Shown: positions 1 through 9,211, counted from the first letter of the stretch. The stretch: DNA of 64,000 nucleotides from Candidatus Pedobacter colombiensis (GCA_029202485.1 CP119313.1:4960001-5024000), one strand, 5' to 3'. Notes: generated from the letters alone by a model not told the origin. Translations and numbers: made by a program.

Positions 1-595
1 ATCCGAACAATGCCGTACTATGACTAGTAATAATCCATTTATGATATAGATTAACACTATAAAATAAGGAAACTATAGCCAAAACTACTCCAAACCAAAG
101 CTTGTAGATGTACTTTTTAAAAATAAGCAGGATACCAATGCAAATCAGAAAATTTAAAATAAACCAAAAACTTGTGAAAAAGATAGTATGATGGTATTGC
201 TCAAGTAAATAGGAATAAAAATTCGAAGGAAATTCATTCCAACCCCGCCTGAAACATTTTATAATAAGAGTTATTACATTTAGAGCGATCAGCACATTAA
301 TCCATAATAACCACGGCTTTATGGTATTTTTAAACCTGTTTTTAAGATACTCCCAAGGAGTATACTCAGTAAATTTATGATTAATAAGAAAACCCGCGAT
401 TAGAAAAAATGCAATAGTTGAAAACTTAAAAAACTGCATTACTGAAGCTTGAAACATACTGGAATAGAAATTCTCGTAATGTGGCTCGCCAATCATTGTA
501 CAGTGTTCAAACACAATCCCAATCATTGATATGCACCTGATTGTATCTACAAATTCAAAATTTTTACCTTTACGTTTCGTTTTTACTAGCTCCAT
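1..595 (-). CDS. Acyltransferase family 3 membrane protein (partial, C-terminus off window)
   Basis: My reading of the minus strand gives an open frame from an ATG at 595 that runs off the left edge (about 198 residues). It starts MELVKTKRKGKNFEFVDTIR, followed by CISMIGIVFEHC. A short basic N-terminus, then a D-x-I-R-x-I-S-x-x-x-I-V-x-x-H pattern, is the usual opening of acyltransferase-3/OatA-like integral membrane enzymes, which carry the catalytic-site His near the first helix. Several hydrophobic helices follow (around residues 45-60, 85-105, 140-160 and 165-185). Such enzymes O-acylate surface sugars or peptidoglycan. The substrate cannot be told from sequence. The neighbouring secreted SGNH hydrolase would fit a surface-glycan acylation/deacylation context, which is an inference. 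Confidence 0.7.
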   Translation of the reverse strand, partial: MELVKTKRKGKNFEFVDTIRCISMIGIVFEHCTMIGEPHYENFYSSMFQASVMQFFKFSTIAFFLIAGFLINHKFTEYTPWEYLKNRFKNTIKPWLLWINVLIALNVITLIIKCFRRGWNEFPSNFYSYLLEQYHHTIFFTSFWFILNFLICIGILLIFKKYIYKLWFGVVLAIVSLFYSVNLYHKWIITSHSTALFG

Positions 596-692
596 CTAAA
601 AAATCAATCCTAATTTTTTAAAGAAACAACCTTTAATTGGATTAGAAAAAAGATTAACAATATAGTTACCTCCCAAGGCTATTTCATTAGTC

Positions 693-1676
693 TCAGTGAA
701 CAATCACAATCTTCTTGGTAAACCTTAGGTCAAGCATTTCAAAAACCAGGAAATACATCCCTGGAGAATATTGTAATGTAGAAATTTCCTCCTCATGATA
801 ACCTGCATTTCTATAATCGTCAAAAACAACACCAATGCGCTGTCCCATAACATTGTACAGGCTAACTTTAACTGCAGCGGCAGATGATAAATTAAATCTA
901 AGTTTTGTAAATGCATTAGCGGGATTAGGGTAATTCTGTAAAACACCGGCTGCCTGAAAGCGTTCAGAAATCATTTGATTAATTGCATCAAAAAAAACGA
1001 AAGCCAAAACATGATAGCCTCTGGCATTTGGATGGATATCATCTGAATACAATTGCTTATTCCTTCCTATAACAGCATTAAAATCAGCTAAGCCAATATT
1101 TAATTCTTTTGTAAGACTAGCATAAGCTGCATTAATCTGGTCAATCACCCGATTTCTACGTTGAGCAAGTCTTGCATCGGAGCCCTTACCTGGTGGCTCA
1201 ACAAAATATTGAAGTGTACCAATAATAACTGTCAGGTTATGATTTTTTGCACGGGTAACCATTTCGCGCATATTGGCAATGGTAGTACTCACCCTTGCCT
1301 TGCCATCCGCGATTTGAACGGCATCATTAGCCCCCATTAAAATCAGTAAAAATCCGCTCTGATTAGCTATTGCCACATCAAAACGATTTAATCCTTCAGT
1401 GGTTGTTTCACCGGCGATACCATAATTTGTAATCACAATAGGCTTTCCTTTATAACAGTTCTCAAGGAAAGATTTTAATGGCCCTTGAAAATTCAAAGGA
1501 GCAGGAACTCCTTGTACAGTACTCGCGCCAAAGGTTACGATATTGATGCTGTCTTTATTATAAAACTGAGCAAAAGGTCCACAAACGGGCGGTCTTCCTT
1601 GCGCAAAACACACAAAACTGAGTAATGTAAATAAACATGCTAAACCAAATCCCCTGATCATATTATAAACCCCCAT
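693..1676 (-). CDS. Secreted SGNH/GDSL hydrolase with T9SS sorting domain
   Basis: A 327-residue protein. After a signal peptide (hydrophobic stretch about residues 6-25, ending CFAQG) comes an SGNH hydrolase domain. Block I is TFGASTVQG with the likely nucleophile Ser near residue 52, block III is LMGANDA, and block V is DDIHPNARGY with the Asp-His pair. The last ~80 residues begin LQNYPNPA and end in a beta-rich segment with the 'YNVMGQ' and 'GMYFLVF' signatures of a type A Por secretion C-terminal domain, so export through the type IX system is expected. Likely an esterase, acting on acylated carbohydrate or lipid at the surface or outside the cell; the substrate is unknown. An internal ATG at 1661 gives a more typical signal peptide and may be the true start. 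Confidence 0.85.
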   Translation of the reverse strand: MGVYNMIRGFGLACLFTLLSFVCFAQGRPPVCGPFAQFYNKDSINIVTFGASTVQGVPAPLNFQGPLKSFLENCYKGKPIVITNYGIAGETTTEGLNRFDVAIANQSGFLLILMGANDAVQIADGKARVSTTIANMREMVTRAKNHNLTVIIGTLQYFVEPPGKGSDARLAQRRNRVIDQINAAYASLTKELNIGLADFNAVIGRNKQLYSDDIHPNARGYHVLAFVFFDAINQMISERFQAAGVLQNYPNPANAFTKLRFNLSSAAAVKVSLYNVMGQRIGVVFDDYRNAGYHEEEISTLQYSPGMYFLVFEMLDLRFTKKIVIVH

Positions 1677-1746
1677 TCAAGGATGAATAGAAGGCTTCTC
1701 AAATTTAAATTTTAAATCCAAGACTTCTAGGTTTTTTCACCTTTAA

Positions 1747-2553
1747 TCACTTCTTTTTCTCGAACAAAAAGCCTTTGTCATATGCAACGACCTTATGGTC
1801 TATTGACATAAACCGTTCACCTTCAACAAAAGAAAAGAAATCTGCTTTAAGTTGGTAAGAACTGAAATGATTTAAAAATCTAGCCTCATTAAAAAACCAG
1901 GATGGATATCTAGCTTCATAAATTTCAGGCGGCACAATTTGTAGGGTAAGTCTATCTAAAGAGGGCTCGTTAATAAATGCCGTTCTATCAAAAAGCAGGT
2001 AATCGATCTGGTAGCTACTTAATTGATCCAGGAATTCGTGTGGTTTTTCGAGATATTGAACAACGCTCGAAAGCAAAACCACATTTACATTCTTTTTAGC
2101 CGCAATACAATCCTCTATAGTATAGTAAAAATCCAAAACATCATCAGCAAAGTACTTTTTACCTTCGTCAATATATGCCGCTTGTTCAACAATCGACCAG
2201 CTCACTTCAATTTCCGAAGGAATAAAGTCACGAACCTGAAACCAGGTACTTCCTAATGACCCTCCAAAATCGACCACATTTAACTTATTATTATTTTTGA
2301 TAGCAATATACAATAAGGAAGAGATAATTGAATAGGGATACTCTTTTTTATCAAATAACACAGAATCCCGTTCATATATAGCCTCACCATTCTTGATTTT
2401 TAATAATGACTGCTTTGTTTTTTCAAGAATGTTGCTTGCCTCGTATCCAAAGGCACTGCTTTTTGCTTCATTCCAACTATTAAAGTTTCCAAACCAACCA
2501 TATTGATTGACATTTTTAGGTTTCTTTTTAAAAGCATTTTTAATCTTGAACAT
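1747..2553 (-). CDS. Methyltransferase, TIGR04325 family
   Basis: A 268-residue protein starting MFKIKNAFKKK; the frame extends to a TTG at 2577, but the ATG at 2553 is the better start. It opens with the YGWFGNFNSWNEA motif typical of the TIGR04325 group and has a SAM-binding-like glycine loop VVDFGGSLGS near residue 94. A following VLLSSVVQYLEKP segment fits the post-I region of class I methyltransferases. Members are often found in polysaccharide or O-antigen clusters, so a sugar or surface-polymer methyl transfer is plausible, but the acceptor is not known. It lies head-to-tail behind the SGNH hydrolase gene on the same strand, with about 70 bases between them. Confidence 0.75.
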   Translation of the reverse strand: MFKIKNAFKKKPKNVNQYGWFGNFNSWNEAKSSAFGYEASNILEKTKQSLLKIKNGEAIYERDSVLFDKKEYPYSIISSLLYIAIKNNNKLNVVDFGGSLGSTWFQVRDFIPSEIEVSWSIVEQAAYIDEGKKYFADDVLDFYYTIEDCIAAKKNVNVVLLSSVVQYLEKPHEFLDQLSSYQIDYLLFDRTAFINEPSLDRLTLQIVPPEIYEARYPSWFFNEARFLNHFSSYQLKADFFSFVEGERFMSIDHKVVAYDKGFLFEKKK

Positions 2554-2613
2554 TCGCTGATAATTAATTTTCTGCAAAATAGTTAAATAGTCGAATGGTA
2601 AAGAAGACTAGCC

Positions 2614-2652
2614 ATAAAAAAAGCGCATTGAAGTTTACCTCCAATGCGCTTT
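2614..2652 (-). terminator. Rho-independent terminator after infB
   Basis: On the minus strand an 11-bp stem (AAAGCGCATTG / CAATGCGCTTT, arms 2642-2652 and 2620-2630) is followed by an uninterrupted T-run. It lies just past the infB stop and ends the rimP-nusA-infB transcript. Confidence 0.85.
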
Positions 2653-2673
2653 ACAATATAATTGTTCGAAGTT

Positions 2674-5600
2674 TTACAACTTCCTTTTTACTTCGACTTG
2701 TTCGTAAGCTTCAACAATATCGCCAACTTCAATGTTATTGAAGTTATGGATGTTCAATCCGCACTCGTAACCTCTTGATACCTCTTTCACGTCATCTTTA
2801 TAACGTTTCAACGAAGCAAGCTCACCTGTGTAAACGACCACACCATCTCTAACGATACGGATCTTACTGTTACGAGTAATCGTACCATCCAATACCATAC
2901 AGCCGGCAATAGTACCAACCTTAGTGATTTTAAAGGTTTCTCTGATCTCAACATTAGCAGTGATCTTCTCTTCAAACTCAGGAGCCAACATACCCTCCAT
3001 CGCAGCTTTGATCTCGTTGATCGCATCATAGATGATAGAATATAAGCGGATATCGATCTGCTCAGCCTCGGCCAGTTTACGCGCTCCAGAAGAAGGACGA
3101 ACCTGGAAACCGATGATGATCGCATCAGAAGCAGAAGCTAACAATACATCAGATTCAGAGATCTGACCTACAGCTTTACTAATAATGTTGATTTGGATCT
3201 CCTCAGTAGATAATTTCAATAATGAGTCAGATAATGCCTCGATAGAACCATCCACATCACCCTTAACGATTAAGTTAAGCTCTTTAAAGTTACCGATAGC
3301 CAAACGACGACCAATCTCATCCAACGTGATGTGTTTCTGAGTACGAAGCCCTTGCTCACGCATCAACTGTAAACGTTTATTGGCAATCTCTCTAGCTTCA
3401 ACTTCACTTTCCAGTGCATTGAATTTATCCCCTGCAGTAGGTGCACCTTGCATACCCAATACCTGTACCGGTACCGATGGGCCTGCTTTATCTACTTTTT
3501 GTCCGCGTTCGTTAAATAACGCTTTAACACGTCCGCTGTAGCTACCAGCAAGAATAGGATCACCCACCTTTAAAGTACCGGCTTGTACAAGAACAGTAGT
3601 TACAATACCACGTCCTTTATCAAGCGTAGCCTCAATTACACTACCCGTAGCACGCTTATTAGGATTAGCTTTAAGGTCTAATAATTCAGCCTCTAATAAA
3701 ACTTTTTCCAATAGTAAGTCTACATTTAAACCGCTCTTACCCGAAATCTCCTGCGACTGGAAGTTACCTCCCCAATCCTCAACCAGGATATTCATCATAG
3801 ATAGCTGTTCACGTATTTTATCTGAGTTTGCACCCGGTTTATCAATTTTTGTGAAAGCAAATACCAAAGGTACTCCTGCAGCCTGCGCGTGGTTAATCGC
3901 CTCTTTTGTTTGAGGCATTACCGCATCATCCGCAGCAACAACGATAATTGCAATATCCGCAACCTTGGCACCACGAGCACGCATCGCCGTAAAGGCCTCG
4001 TGCCCCGGTGTATCCAGGAAGGTAACTTGTTTGCCTGTTGCCGTAGTTACCATATAAGCTCCAATGTGCTGGGTAATACCCCCGGCCTCACCTGCAACCA
4101 CATTCGCTTTACGGATATAATCCAGCAATGAGGTCTTACCATGATCCACGTGTCCCATAATGGTTACAACAGGTGCTCTTGGCAATAAATCTTCTTCAGT
4201 ATCCTCTTCTTCAATAACGATATCACTTTCATCATCCGGTTTAACGAATTGTATTTCGTAACCAAATTCATCAGCAACAATGGTTAAAGTCTCAGCATCC
4301 AAACGCTGGTTGATCGATACAAACATACCGAGACTCATACAAGTCGCGATAATTTTTGTAACCGGCTCATCCATCATCGTAGCCAATTCATTAGCCGTTA
4401 CAAACTCCGTAACTTTAAGTACACGAGATTGTAATTCCTGCTCCATTGCAGCCTCATCTGCAGACATCGCTACATCATCACGTTTCTGACGACGAAGTTT
4501 TGCACGCTGAGCAAACTTACCAGATTTACCCGCTCCACTTAAACGAGCAAGTGTTGCTTTAATCTGATCTTGTATTTCTTTTTCCGTAGGTTCTTCTTTA
4601 GGTCCGCCAGAAGGAGCTCCCGGTTTGTTGTTTCTAAAGTTAGGCCTGTTGGCTGTATTGTTAGTGTTGTTTCTAAAATCAGGTCTGTTACCAAAAGTAG
4701 GTGCAGGTTTAGGCGCACCCGGCTGTCCGCCTTGTGCTTGCTGGCCACCCTGGTTTTGACCGCCACCGTGTTGTTGTCCATGACCAGCTTGGCCAGGATG
4801 TCCACCAGGAGTTTTCTTGCGTTTACGTTTTCTTTTCGCATCAGCACTTTCTCCCGAAGAAGCTACTGGCTGTGACTTACGATCAGGCGTTACCGGCAAG
4901 GTAATCTTTCCAATGATGTTAGGGCCGGAAAGTTTCACCGAACGTGCTTTTATCACTTCAGTTTCTTCAGGCTTTTCAACTTTTGGCGGTTCAGGAGTCA
5001 CTTTTGGTGTAACTACTGGCTCAGGAGCTTTAACCGCTGGTGCCTCGGCAGCAGGTTTTGGCTGCTCTTCGGCTTTAGGTGTTTCCACAGGCTTAACAGG
5101 TTCAGGTTTTATTTCTGCAACAGGCTGTTCAACCGGCTTCTCTACTTCCTTAACCGGCTCAGGTGCTTTTTCAACAGGAGCAACTGGCGCTACTGGTACT
5201 ACAGACGTTTCGGCCTTAGGTTCCGGTGCTGGAGCGTCCTCTTTCTTAACAGGGCGTGTTTTAGCATTTAAATCATCAAGATTGATCTTTCCTACTATTT
5301 TCACACCAGGTAAAGAACCTTCTTCGGCTTTCTCTTCTACTTTTTCAGCAGCAGGAGCTTCTTCCTTAGGCTTCTCAGCCGGAGGAGTATAAGAATGAAG
5401 GTTTTTAATTAAGATCCCCTCATTTTCAAATTCAACATTTTTTCTAGGTGCTTCCGCAACTTTATCAGTTACTTCCGGCTCATCACGACGAATTTTACCA
5501 ATAACGATTTGATTGGCTTCTTCTTTTACGATTTTATCGCCCTGAAACTCTTTCAACAATGCATTATACATGTCGCGAGAGAGCTTAGTAGTGGGTTTAT

Positions 5601-5706
5601 TCTCAACAGAAAAGCCTTTCTTTTCTAAAAACTCAACGGCCGTAGCAATACCTACGTTAAGTTCCTTAACTGCTTTAAATAAAATTATTGGTTTGTCGTC
5701 TGACAT
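2674..5706 (-). CDS. infB: Translation initiation factor IF-2
   Basis: A 1010-residue GTPase that brings initiator fMet-tRNA to the 30S subunit and promotes subunit joining. An IF2_N helix bundle lies at about residues 5-35, followed by a long Pro/Glu/Lys/Ala-rich linker (about 100-370) ending in a Gly/Gln-rich, basic patch. A second IF2_N-like segment lies near 430-490. The G domain has G1 GHVDHGKT near residue 517, then DTPGHEAF and TKID, followed by the beta-barrel and C-terminal domains. The long charged N-terminal extension is usual in Bacteroidota. It is the last gene of the rimP-nusA-infB operon, 116 bases after nusA, and is followed by a terminator. Confidence 0.98.
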   Translation of the reverse strand: MSDDKPIILFKAVKELNVGIATAVEFLEKKGFSVENKPTTKLSRDMYNALLKEFQGDKIVKEEANQIVIGKIRRDEPEVTDKVAEAPRKNVEFENEGILIKNLHSYTPPAEKPKEEAPAAEKVEEKAEEGSLPGVKIVGKINLDDLNAKTRPVKKEDAPAPEPKAETSVVPVAPVAPVEKAPEPVKEVEKPVEQPVAEIKPEPVKPVETPKAEEQPKPAAEAPAVKAPEPVVTPKVTPEPPKVEKPEETEVIKARSVKLSGPNIIGKITLPVTPDRKSQPVASSGESADAKRKRKRKKTPGGHPGQAGHGQQHGGGQNQGGQQAQGGQPGAPKPAPTFGNRPDFRNNTNNTANRPNFRNNKPGAPSGGPKEEPTEKEIQDQIKATLARLSGAGKSGKFAQRAKLRRQKRDDVAMSADEAAMEQELQSRVLKVTEFVTANELATMMDEPVTKIIATCMSLGMFVSINQRLDAETLTIVADEFGYEIQFVKPDDESDIVIEEEDTEEDLLPRAPVVTIMGHVDHGKTSLLDYIRKANVVAGEAGGITQHIGAYMVTTATGKQVTFLDTPGHEAFTAMRARGAKVADIAIIVVAADDAVMPQTKEAINHAQAAGVPLVFAFTKIDKPGANSDKIREQLSMMNILVEDWGGNFQSQEISGKSGLNVDLLLEKVLLEAELLDLKANPNKRATGSVIEATLDKGRGIVTTVLVQAGTLKVGDPILAGSYSGRVKALFNERGQKVDKAGPSVPVQVLGMQGAPTAGDKFNALESEVEAREIANKRLQLMREQGLRTQKHITLDEIGRRLAIGNFKELNLIVKGDVDGSIEALSDSLLKLSTEEIQINIISKAVGQISESDVLLASASDAIIIGFQVRPSSGARKLAEAEQIDIRLYSIIYDAINEIKAAMEGMLAPEFEEKITANVEIRETFKITKVGTIAGCMVLDGTITRNSKIRIVRDGVVVYTGELASLKRYKDDVKEVSRGYECGLNIHNFNNIEVGDIVEAYEQVEVKRKL

Positions 5707-5822
5707 TGATATCCTATTTTTTCTTTAATTCTTATACAAAAGTAACGTTTATTCTTATTTATTTCATGTGTATGCAATTAGTTTTTAATTACTACATTAT
5801 TTTATAAAAACCATAGCCAACG

Positions 5823-7058
5823 TTATTCAAACTCTGATTTTAAAATACTCATGACTTCTTTGATGGTCTCTTCTTCTAAATCGGTACGTTTTACCAACTC
5901 ATCAACAGACAAAGCCAATACACTCTTAGCTGTATCACAGCCAACAGATTTCAGCTCATCAATGATCCAGCTATCGATTTCGTCCGAGAACTCTTCGATA
6001 TCCACATCCTCATCTTCTTCACCTGCTTCGCGGTATACATCAATTTCATAACCGGTTAATTTACCAGCTAATTTAATGTTATGTCCACCACGACCAATTG
6101 CCAACGAAACCTGATCCGGCTTCAAATAAACTGAAGCATGTTTAGTTTCATCATCTAATTTAATAGAGGTGATTTTTGCAGGACTCAACGCCCTGGTTAT
6201 ATATAGTGAGATATTATTTGTAAAGTTAATTACATCAATATTCTCATTTTTAAGCTCTCTAACGATACCGTGAATACGTGAACCTTTCATACCAACACAG
6301 GCACCCACCGGATCAATCCTGTCGTCGTAAGATTCAACCGCAACCTTAGCGCGCTCTCCCGGTTCACGAACAATTTTCTTAATGGTAATCAAACCATCAA
6401 AAATCTCAGGAACCTCGATTTCAAATAAACGTTGTAAAAACTCAGGCGCAATTCTCGAGATAATGATCTTTGGCGTAGCATTTACCATATCCACTTTCAA
6501 AATCACGGCACGAACAGCATCTCCTTTTTTGAAATAATCAGCTGGAATTTGCTCAGTTTTAGGCATCATCAACTCATTACCTTCATCATCAAGCACCAAG
6601 GTTTCTTTTTTCCAAACCTGATAAACCTCACCGGTAACGATCTCGCCAACTCTGTCTTTATATTTTTTAAAGATCTCGTCTTTCTCTAATTCCAATACTT
6701 TAGAAACCAAGGTCTGACGAGCAGCTAAAATCGCTCTACGACCAAAGCTTTCCAAAGTGATCTGCTCAATGTAGTCGTCACCAACTTCCATATCCGGATC
6801 TAATTGCTTTACCTCTGCCAATTCAATTTCCAAATCATCATCTTCAGAAAAGCCATCTTCCATCACTTTTCTGGTACGCCAGATTTCCAAATCTCCGTTG
6901 TCCGGGTTAACAATTACGTCGCAATTCTCATCCGTACCATATTTTTTACGCAACATACTGCGAAATACCTCTTCCAGCACACTAATCACTGTAGGACGGT
7001 CGATGTTCTTGAAGTCTTTAAACTCTTGAAATGAATCGATTAAATTAATATTGCTCAT
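5823..7058 (-). CDS. nusA: Transcription termination/antitermination factor NusA
   Basis: A 411-residue protein that binds RNA polymerase and nascent RNA, affecting pausing, termination and antitermination. The N-terminal RNAP-binding domain (about 1-125) is followed by an S1 domain (VGEIVTGEVYQVW onward, about 135-200). Two KH domains follow, with GMKGSRIHGIVREL near 260 and the GxxG-type AIGRGGHNIKLA near 325. The C-terminus has a single short helical acidic segment rather than the duplicated repeats of enteric NusA. Its start follows the rimP stop by 2 bases, so the two are almost certainly co-transcribed and probably translationally coupled. Confidence 0.97.
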   Translation of the reverse strand: MSNINLIDSFQEFKDFKNIDRPTVISVLEEVFRSMLRKKYGTDENCDVIVNPDNGDLEIWRTRKVMEDGFSEDDDLEIELAEVKQLDPDMEVGDDYIEQITLESFGRRAILAARQTLVSKVLELEKDEIFKKYKDRVGEIVTGEVYQVWKKETLVLDDEGNELMMPKTEQIPADYFKKGDAVRAVILKVDMVNATPKIIISRIAPEFLQRLFEIEVPEIFDGLITIKKIVREPGERAKVAVESYDDRIDPVGACVGMKGSRIHGIVRELKNENIDVINFTNNISLYITRALSPAKITSIKLDDETKHASVYLKPDQVSLAIGRGGHNIKLAGKLTGYEIDVYREAGEEDEDVDIEEFSDEIDSWIIDELKSVGCDTAKSVLALSVDELVKRTDLEEETIKEVMSILKSEFE

Positions 7059-7060
7059 TT

Positions 7061-7525
7061 TTATTTAAATGAAATTAAAACCTTTGTTTCTGTTATATCA
7101 TTAAAGTCTATGCTGGTCTCTACCAACTGAACCTTTTTACCTTTTTCTTTAACCTTTGCCTCTATGGTTATGCTGTTTTCATCAGCACTTAACAATTTCC
7201 CTTCTTTCACTTCACCACCAGCCAGCTTTACACTCAGCTCACGTCCAATATTTTTAATATACTGTCTTTTAAGCTTTAAAGGTTCGCCGACACCTGGCGA
7301 AGATACTTCCAGATTATAAGCCTTTTCAATTGCATTCTCCTCTTCCAAATGAAAACCCACATGCCTGCTAATGGCTGCGCAATCCTGGATACTAATTCCC
7401 TGATCGCCATCAACATGAATAATCAGCTTATTATTTGGCAGCATCCTTACCTCAACTAAAAACAACTCCGGCCTATCCGAAATCTTCTCTTCAACTAATT
7501 CTGTTACTCTTTTTTCTACCTGCAT
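7061..7525 (-). CDS. rimP: Ribosome maturation factor RimP
   Basis: A 154-residue protein needed for 30S subunit maturation, first gene of the operon with nusA and infB. It shows the N-terminal alpha/beta domain with 'ISIQDCAAISRHVG' and 'YNLEVSSPGVGEPL' signatures and a C-terminal SH3-like domain ending 'ITETKVLISF'. The open frame continues upstream to 7648, but I place the start at the ATG at 7525. A clear -7 promoter element lies at 7587-7594, and a strong hairpin lies between it and this ATG, so codons upstream of about 7580 would not be transcribed from that promoter. The resulting length matches the family. Confidence 0.93.
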   Translation of the reverse strand: MQVEKRVTELVEEKISDRPELFLVEVRMLPNNKLIIHVDGDQGISIQDCAAISRHVGFHLEEENAIEKAYNLEVSSPGVGEPLKLKRQYIKNIGRELSVKLAGGEVKEGKLLSADENSITIEAKVKEKGKKVQLVETSIDFNDITETKVLISFK

Positions 7526-7540
7526 AACCAATTTGCCAAT

Positions 7541-7580
7541 AATAGAAAAGAGGGGACTTCTGCCCCCTCTTACCTCTATT
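7541..7580 (-). promoter_or_regulatory. Hairpin leader of the rimP operon
   Basis: The minus strand carries an 8-bp G/C-rich stem AAGAGGGG / CCCCTCTT with an 8-base loop. It is flanked by a further complementary pair (AATAGA at one end, TCTATT at the other) and a short T-rich stretch after the stem. It begins only a few bases after the predicted transcription start and ends about 16-23 bases before the rimP ATG. It could act as an attenuator, as an mRNA 5' stabiliser, or by masking the ribosome site. Confidence 0.6.
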
Positions 7581-7586
7581 ACAGTG

Positions 7587-7594
7587 CAAATGTA
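7587..7594 (-). promoter_or_regulatory. -7 promoter element of rimP operon (TACATTTG)
   Basis: TACATTTG on the minus strand matches the Bacteroidota -7 consensus TAnnTTTG exactly. No clear -33 TTTG was seen. The start point would fall near 7580, immediately upstream of the leader hairpin. Confidence 0.6.
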
Positions 7595-7679
7595 AGAAAT
7601 ATTTTTATAAATTAAAAATGCTATGCCACAATGAGTTCTAATAACCATAGCTTTATTCTCAAGAAATAAGGTTTTGCAA

Positions 7680-8117
7680 TTATCTCTTTAGCAGTTGCCT
7701 ATACGTCCTTACTCCGGGTTTCAACTCACTTTTTAACAATTCCTTTACAGTTCCAAACCGGGCATTCAAATGCGTCACAACTAAATAATCTCTTCCTTTA
7801 ACAAATGGAACTTTAGGGATAAAAACAAGGTTACTGTCGGTAACTACAACCTTCCCCTCAACAGGAAGCTCTTTTAACGTCGAATCCAGTTCAGATGGCG
7901 TTTGCAAAACAGAGACCAAATCATTCAGTACCGAATCCCCATCAAGAGAATCGTTTTGTAACTGCAATAACCCAGCACGATTGATATGATCAAATACAAT
8001 AGCCGAGCTATCAGCAGAGAAACCAATTAAAAGTGGCTTGTTATTTGCTGATGAACATGAAAACAAAATAATGGCAAAGAAAAAAATGCCAAACTGCTTA
8101 ACAAAACGTTTAACCAT
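7680..8117 (-). CDS. Hypothetical lipoprotein
   Basis: A 145-residue protein with a basic N-terminus, a hydrophobic run and a lipobox-like LFSC ending at Cys21, so it is probably a signal peptidase II substrate anchored in a membrane. The mature part is small and alternates beta-like segments ('SADSSAIVFDHI', 'VVVTDSNLVFIPKVPF', 'RDYLVVTHL') that I cannot assign to a family. It sits upstream of the rimP operon on the same strand and starts 18 bases from the divergent holin-like gene, so the two share a very short promoter region. Confidence 0.65.
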   Translation of the reverse strand: MVKRFVKQFGIFFFAIILFSCSSANNKPLLIGFSADSSAIVFDHINRAGLLQLQNDSLDGDSVLNDLVSVLQTPSELDSTLKELPVEGKVVVTDSNLVFIPKVPFVKGRDYLVVTHLNARFGTVKELLKSELKPGVRTYRQLLKR

Positions 8118-8135
8118 ACCGCTAAATTAAACATT

Positions 8136-8486
8136 ATGAAATTTATTATAGAAATGTTATTGACAGGGCTTGCTGTATTTATAGGAGCACGTTATATAGT
8201 ATCAGGCGTTACAGTAGACAGCTTCGGAACAGCTGTTATTGCTGCTGTTTTAATTGCACTAGCCAATGCAACTATTGGATTTATTTTACGAGTACTTACT
8301 TTTCCTATTAATTTTTTAACGCTTGGGCTGGTTTCATTCATCATTTCTGTGTTGATGATCCTATTAGTCTCCAACATAATGACAGGGTTTCACACATCAG
8401 GATTCTGGTCAGCGGCATTTTTAGCAATTGTTGTAGCGATCATGAAGGCCATATTCAGCTCTATTGCCGGAACAGAAAAAAACTAG
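8136..8486 (+). CDS. Small membrane protein, phage-holin 4_2 / YvlD-like family
   Basis: A 116-residue, almost entirely hydrophobic protein with four predicted membrane spans (about residues 5-22, 28-52, 58-80 and 88-110). The conserved 'RVLTFPINFLTLGL' loop is typical of the Phage_holin_4_2 / YvlD group. Despite the family name, these are widespread chromosomal membrane proteins of unknown role; there are no phage genes around it. Divergent to the lipoprotein gene, convergent with the ORF6N gene. Confidence 0.8.
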   Translation: MKFIIEMLLTGLAVFIGARYIVSGVTVDSFGTAVIAAVLIALANATIGFILRVLTFPINFLTLGLVSFIISVLMILLVSNIMTGFHTSGFWSAAFLAIVVAIMKAIFSSIAGTEKN

Positions 8487-8520
8487 GTAGTACCTCTGCC
8501 CTGAGGTGGTGAGAGGGGGA

Positions 8521-9054
8521 TTATTTCCCTTTTCGCTTAAAGCCTATTTCTGATCTTGGTTTATCCTCTTTTTCAATGAATTTACTTAGATAAGTGAACA
8601 ACACCTTTATCTTTTCATCCTGTTTACTCAGCTTCTTCTCTACTTGTTCAACAAGCAGAGAAACATCTTTATGTAACAGTATTATTTCCCTTAACTTCAC
8701 AAACACCTCTATAATACGTATGCTCATCTGTATTGCTTTCTCATTCTTCAATACATTCGACAGCATAAGCACACCATGTTCTGTGAACACATATGGTAAA
8801 GCCCCTCCAAGTACCTGCTTTGATGGTATCGCATTTTGCGATACCATGCATTCTACTTCCTCTTCGGTTAGCTGCATCATAAAGTTTTCCGGAAACCGCT
8901 CCTTATTACGTTTCACCTGCTCTCTTAAACGTATAGCTTTAACTCCATAGAGTTCAGCAAGATCCCTATCCAACATCACTTTCTGATCCCGAATCACATA
9001 GATCTTGTTCATTACCACTTCATCAGGTATAACTACAGCATTGGTTTGGTTCAT
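8521..9054 (-). CDS. ORF6N domain-containing protein
   Basis: A 177-residue protein. The N-terminal ~100 residues match the ORF6N domain: 'IYVIRDQKVMLDRDLAELYGV', then 'LREQVKRNKERFPENFMMQLT', then 'YVFTEHGVLMLSNVL'. The rest is a helical, charged tail that is probably coiled coil. ORF6N domains are DNA-binding-like modules first seen in phages but common as single genes in Bacteroidota chromosomes; the cellular role is not established. It stands alone between two convergent or unrelated genes and shows no other phage gene nearby, so it is best seen as a stray, laterally acquired gene. Confidence 0.85.
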   Translation of the reverse strand: MNQTNAVVIPDEVVMNKIYVIRDQKVMLDRDLAELYGVKAIRLREQVKRNKERFPENFMMQLTEEEVECMVSQNAIPSKQVLGGALPYVFTEHGVLMLSNVLKNEKAIQMSIRIIEVFVKLREIILLHKDVSLLVEQVEKKLSKQDEKIKVLFTYLSKFIEKEDKPRSEIGFKRKGK

Positions 9055-9211
9055 ACTACTAATATATTTACATAGTTATATATCTTGGTTATTTTTCAAC
9101 GGATAGTGCTTATCCGTTCTGTACTGCTTACATATTTATGGCCGGACATATCCAATCAGTTGACTCCATCCCATCAGGATCAATAAACCTGAAAAGAAAA
9201 ACCCCTTAAAC

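Noticed and set aside
4817..5392. 191-residue plus-strand frame inside infB
   Set aside because: It mirrors the low-complexity Pro/Glu/Ala linker of IF-2 on the other strand.
7526..7648. N-terminal extension of rimP
   Set aside because: It lies across the promoter element and the leader hairpin and has no family similarity.
8136..9054. Holin-like and ORF6N genes as a possible prophage remnant
   Set aside because: Both families are common as single chromosomal genes; no integrase, capsid, terminase or tail gene is nearby.
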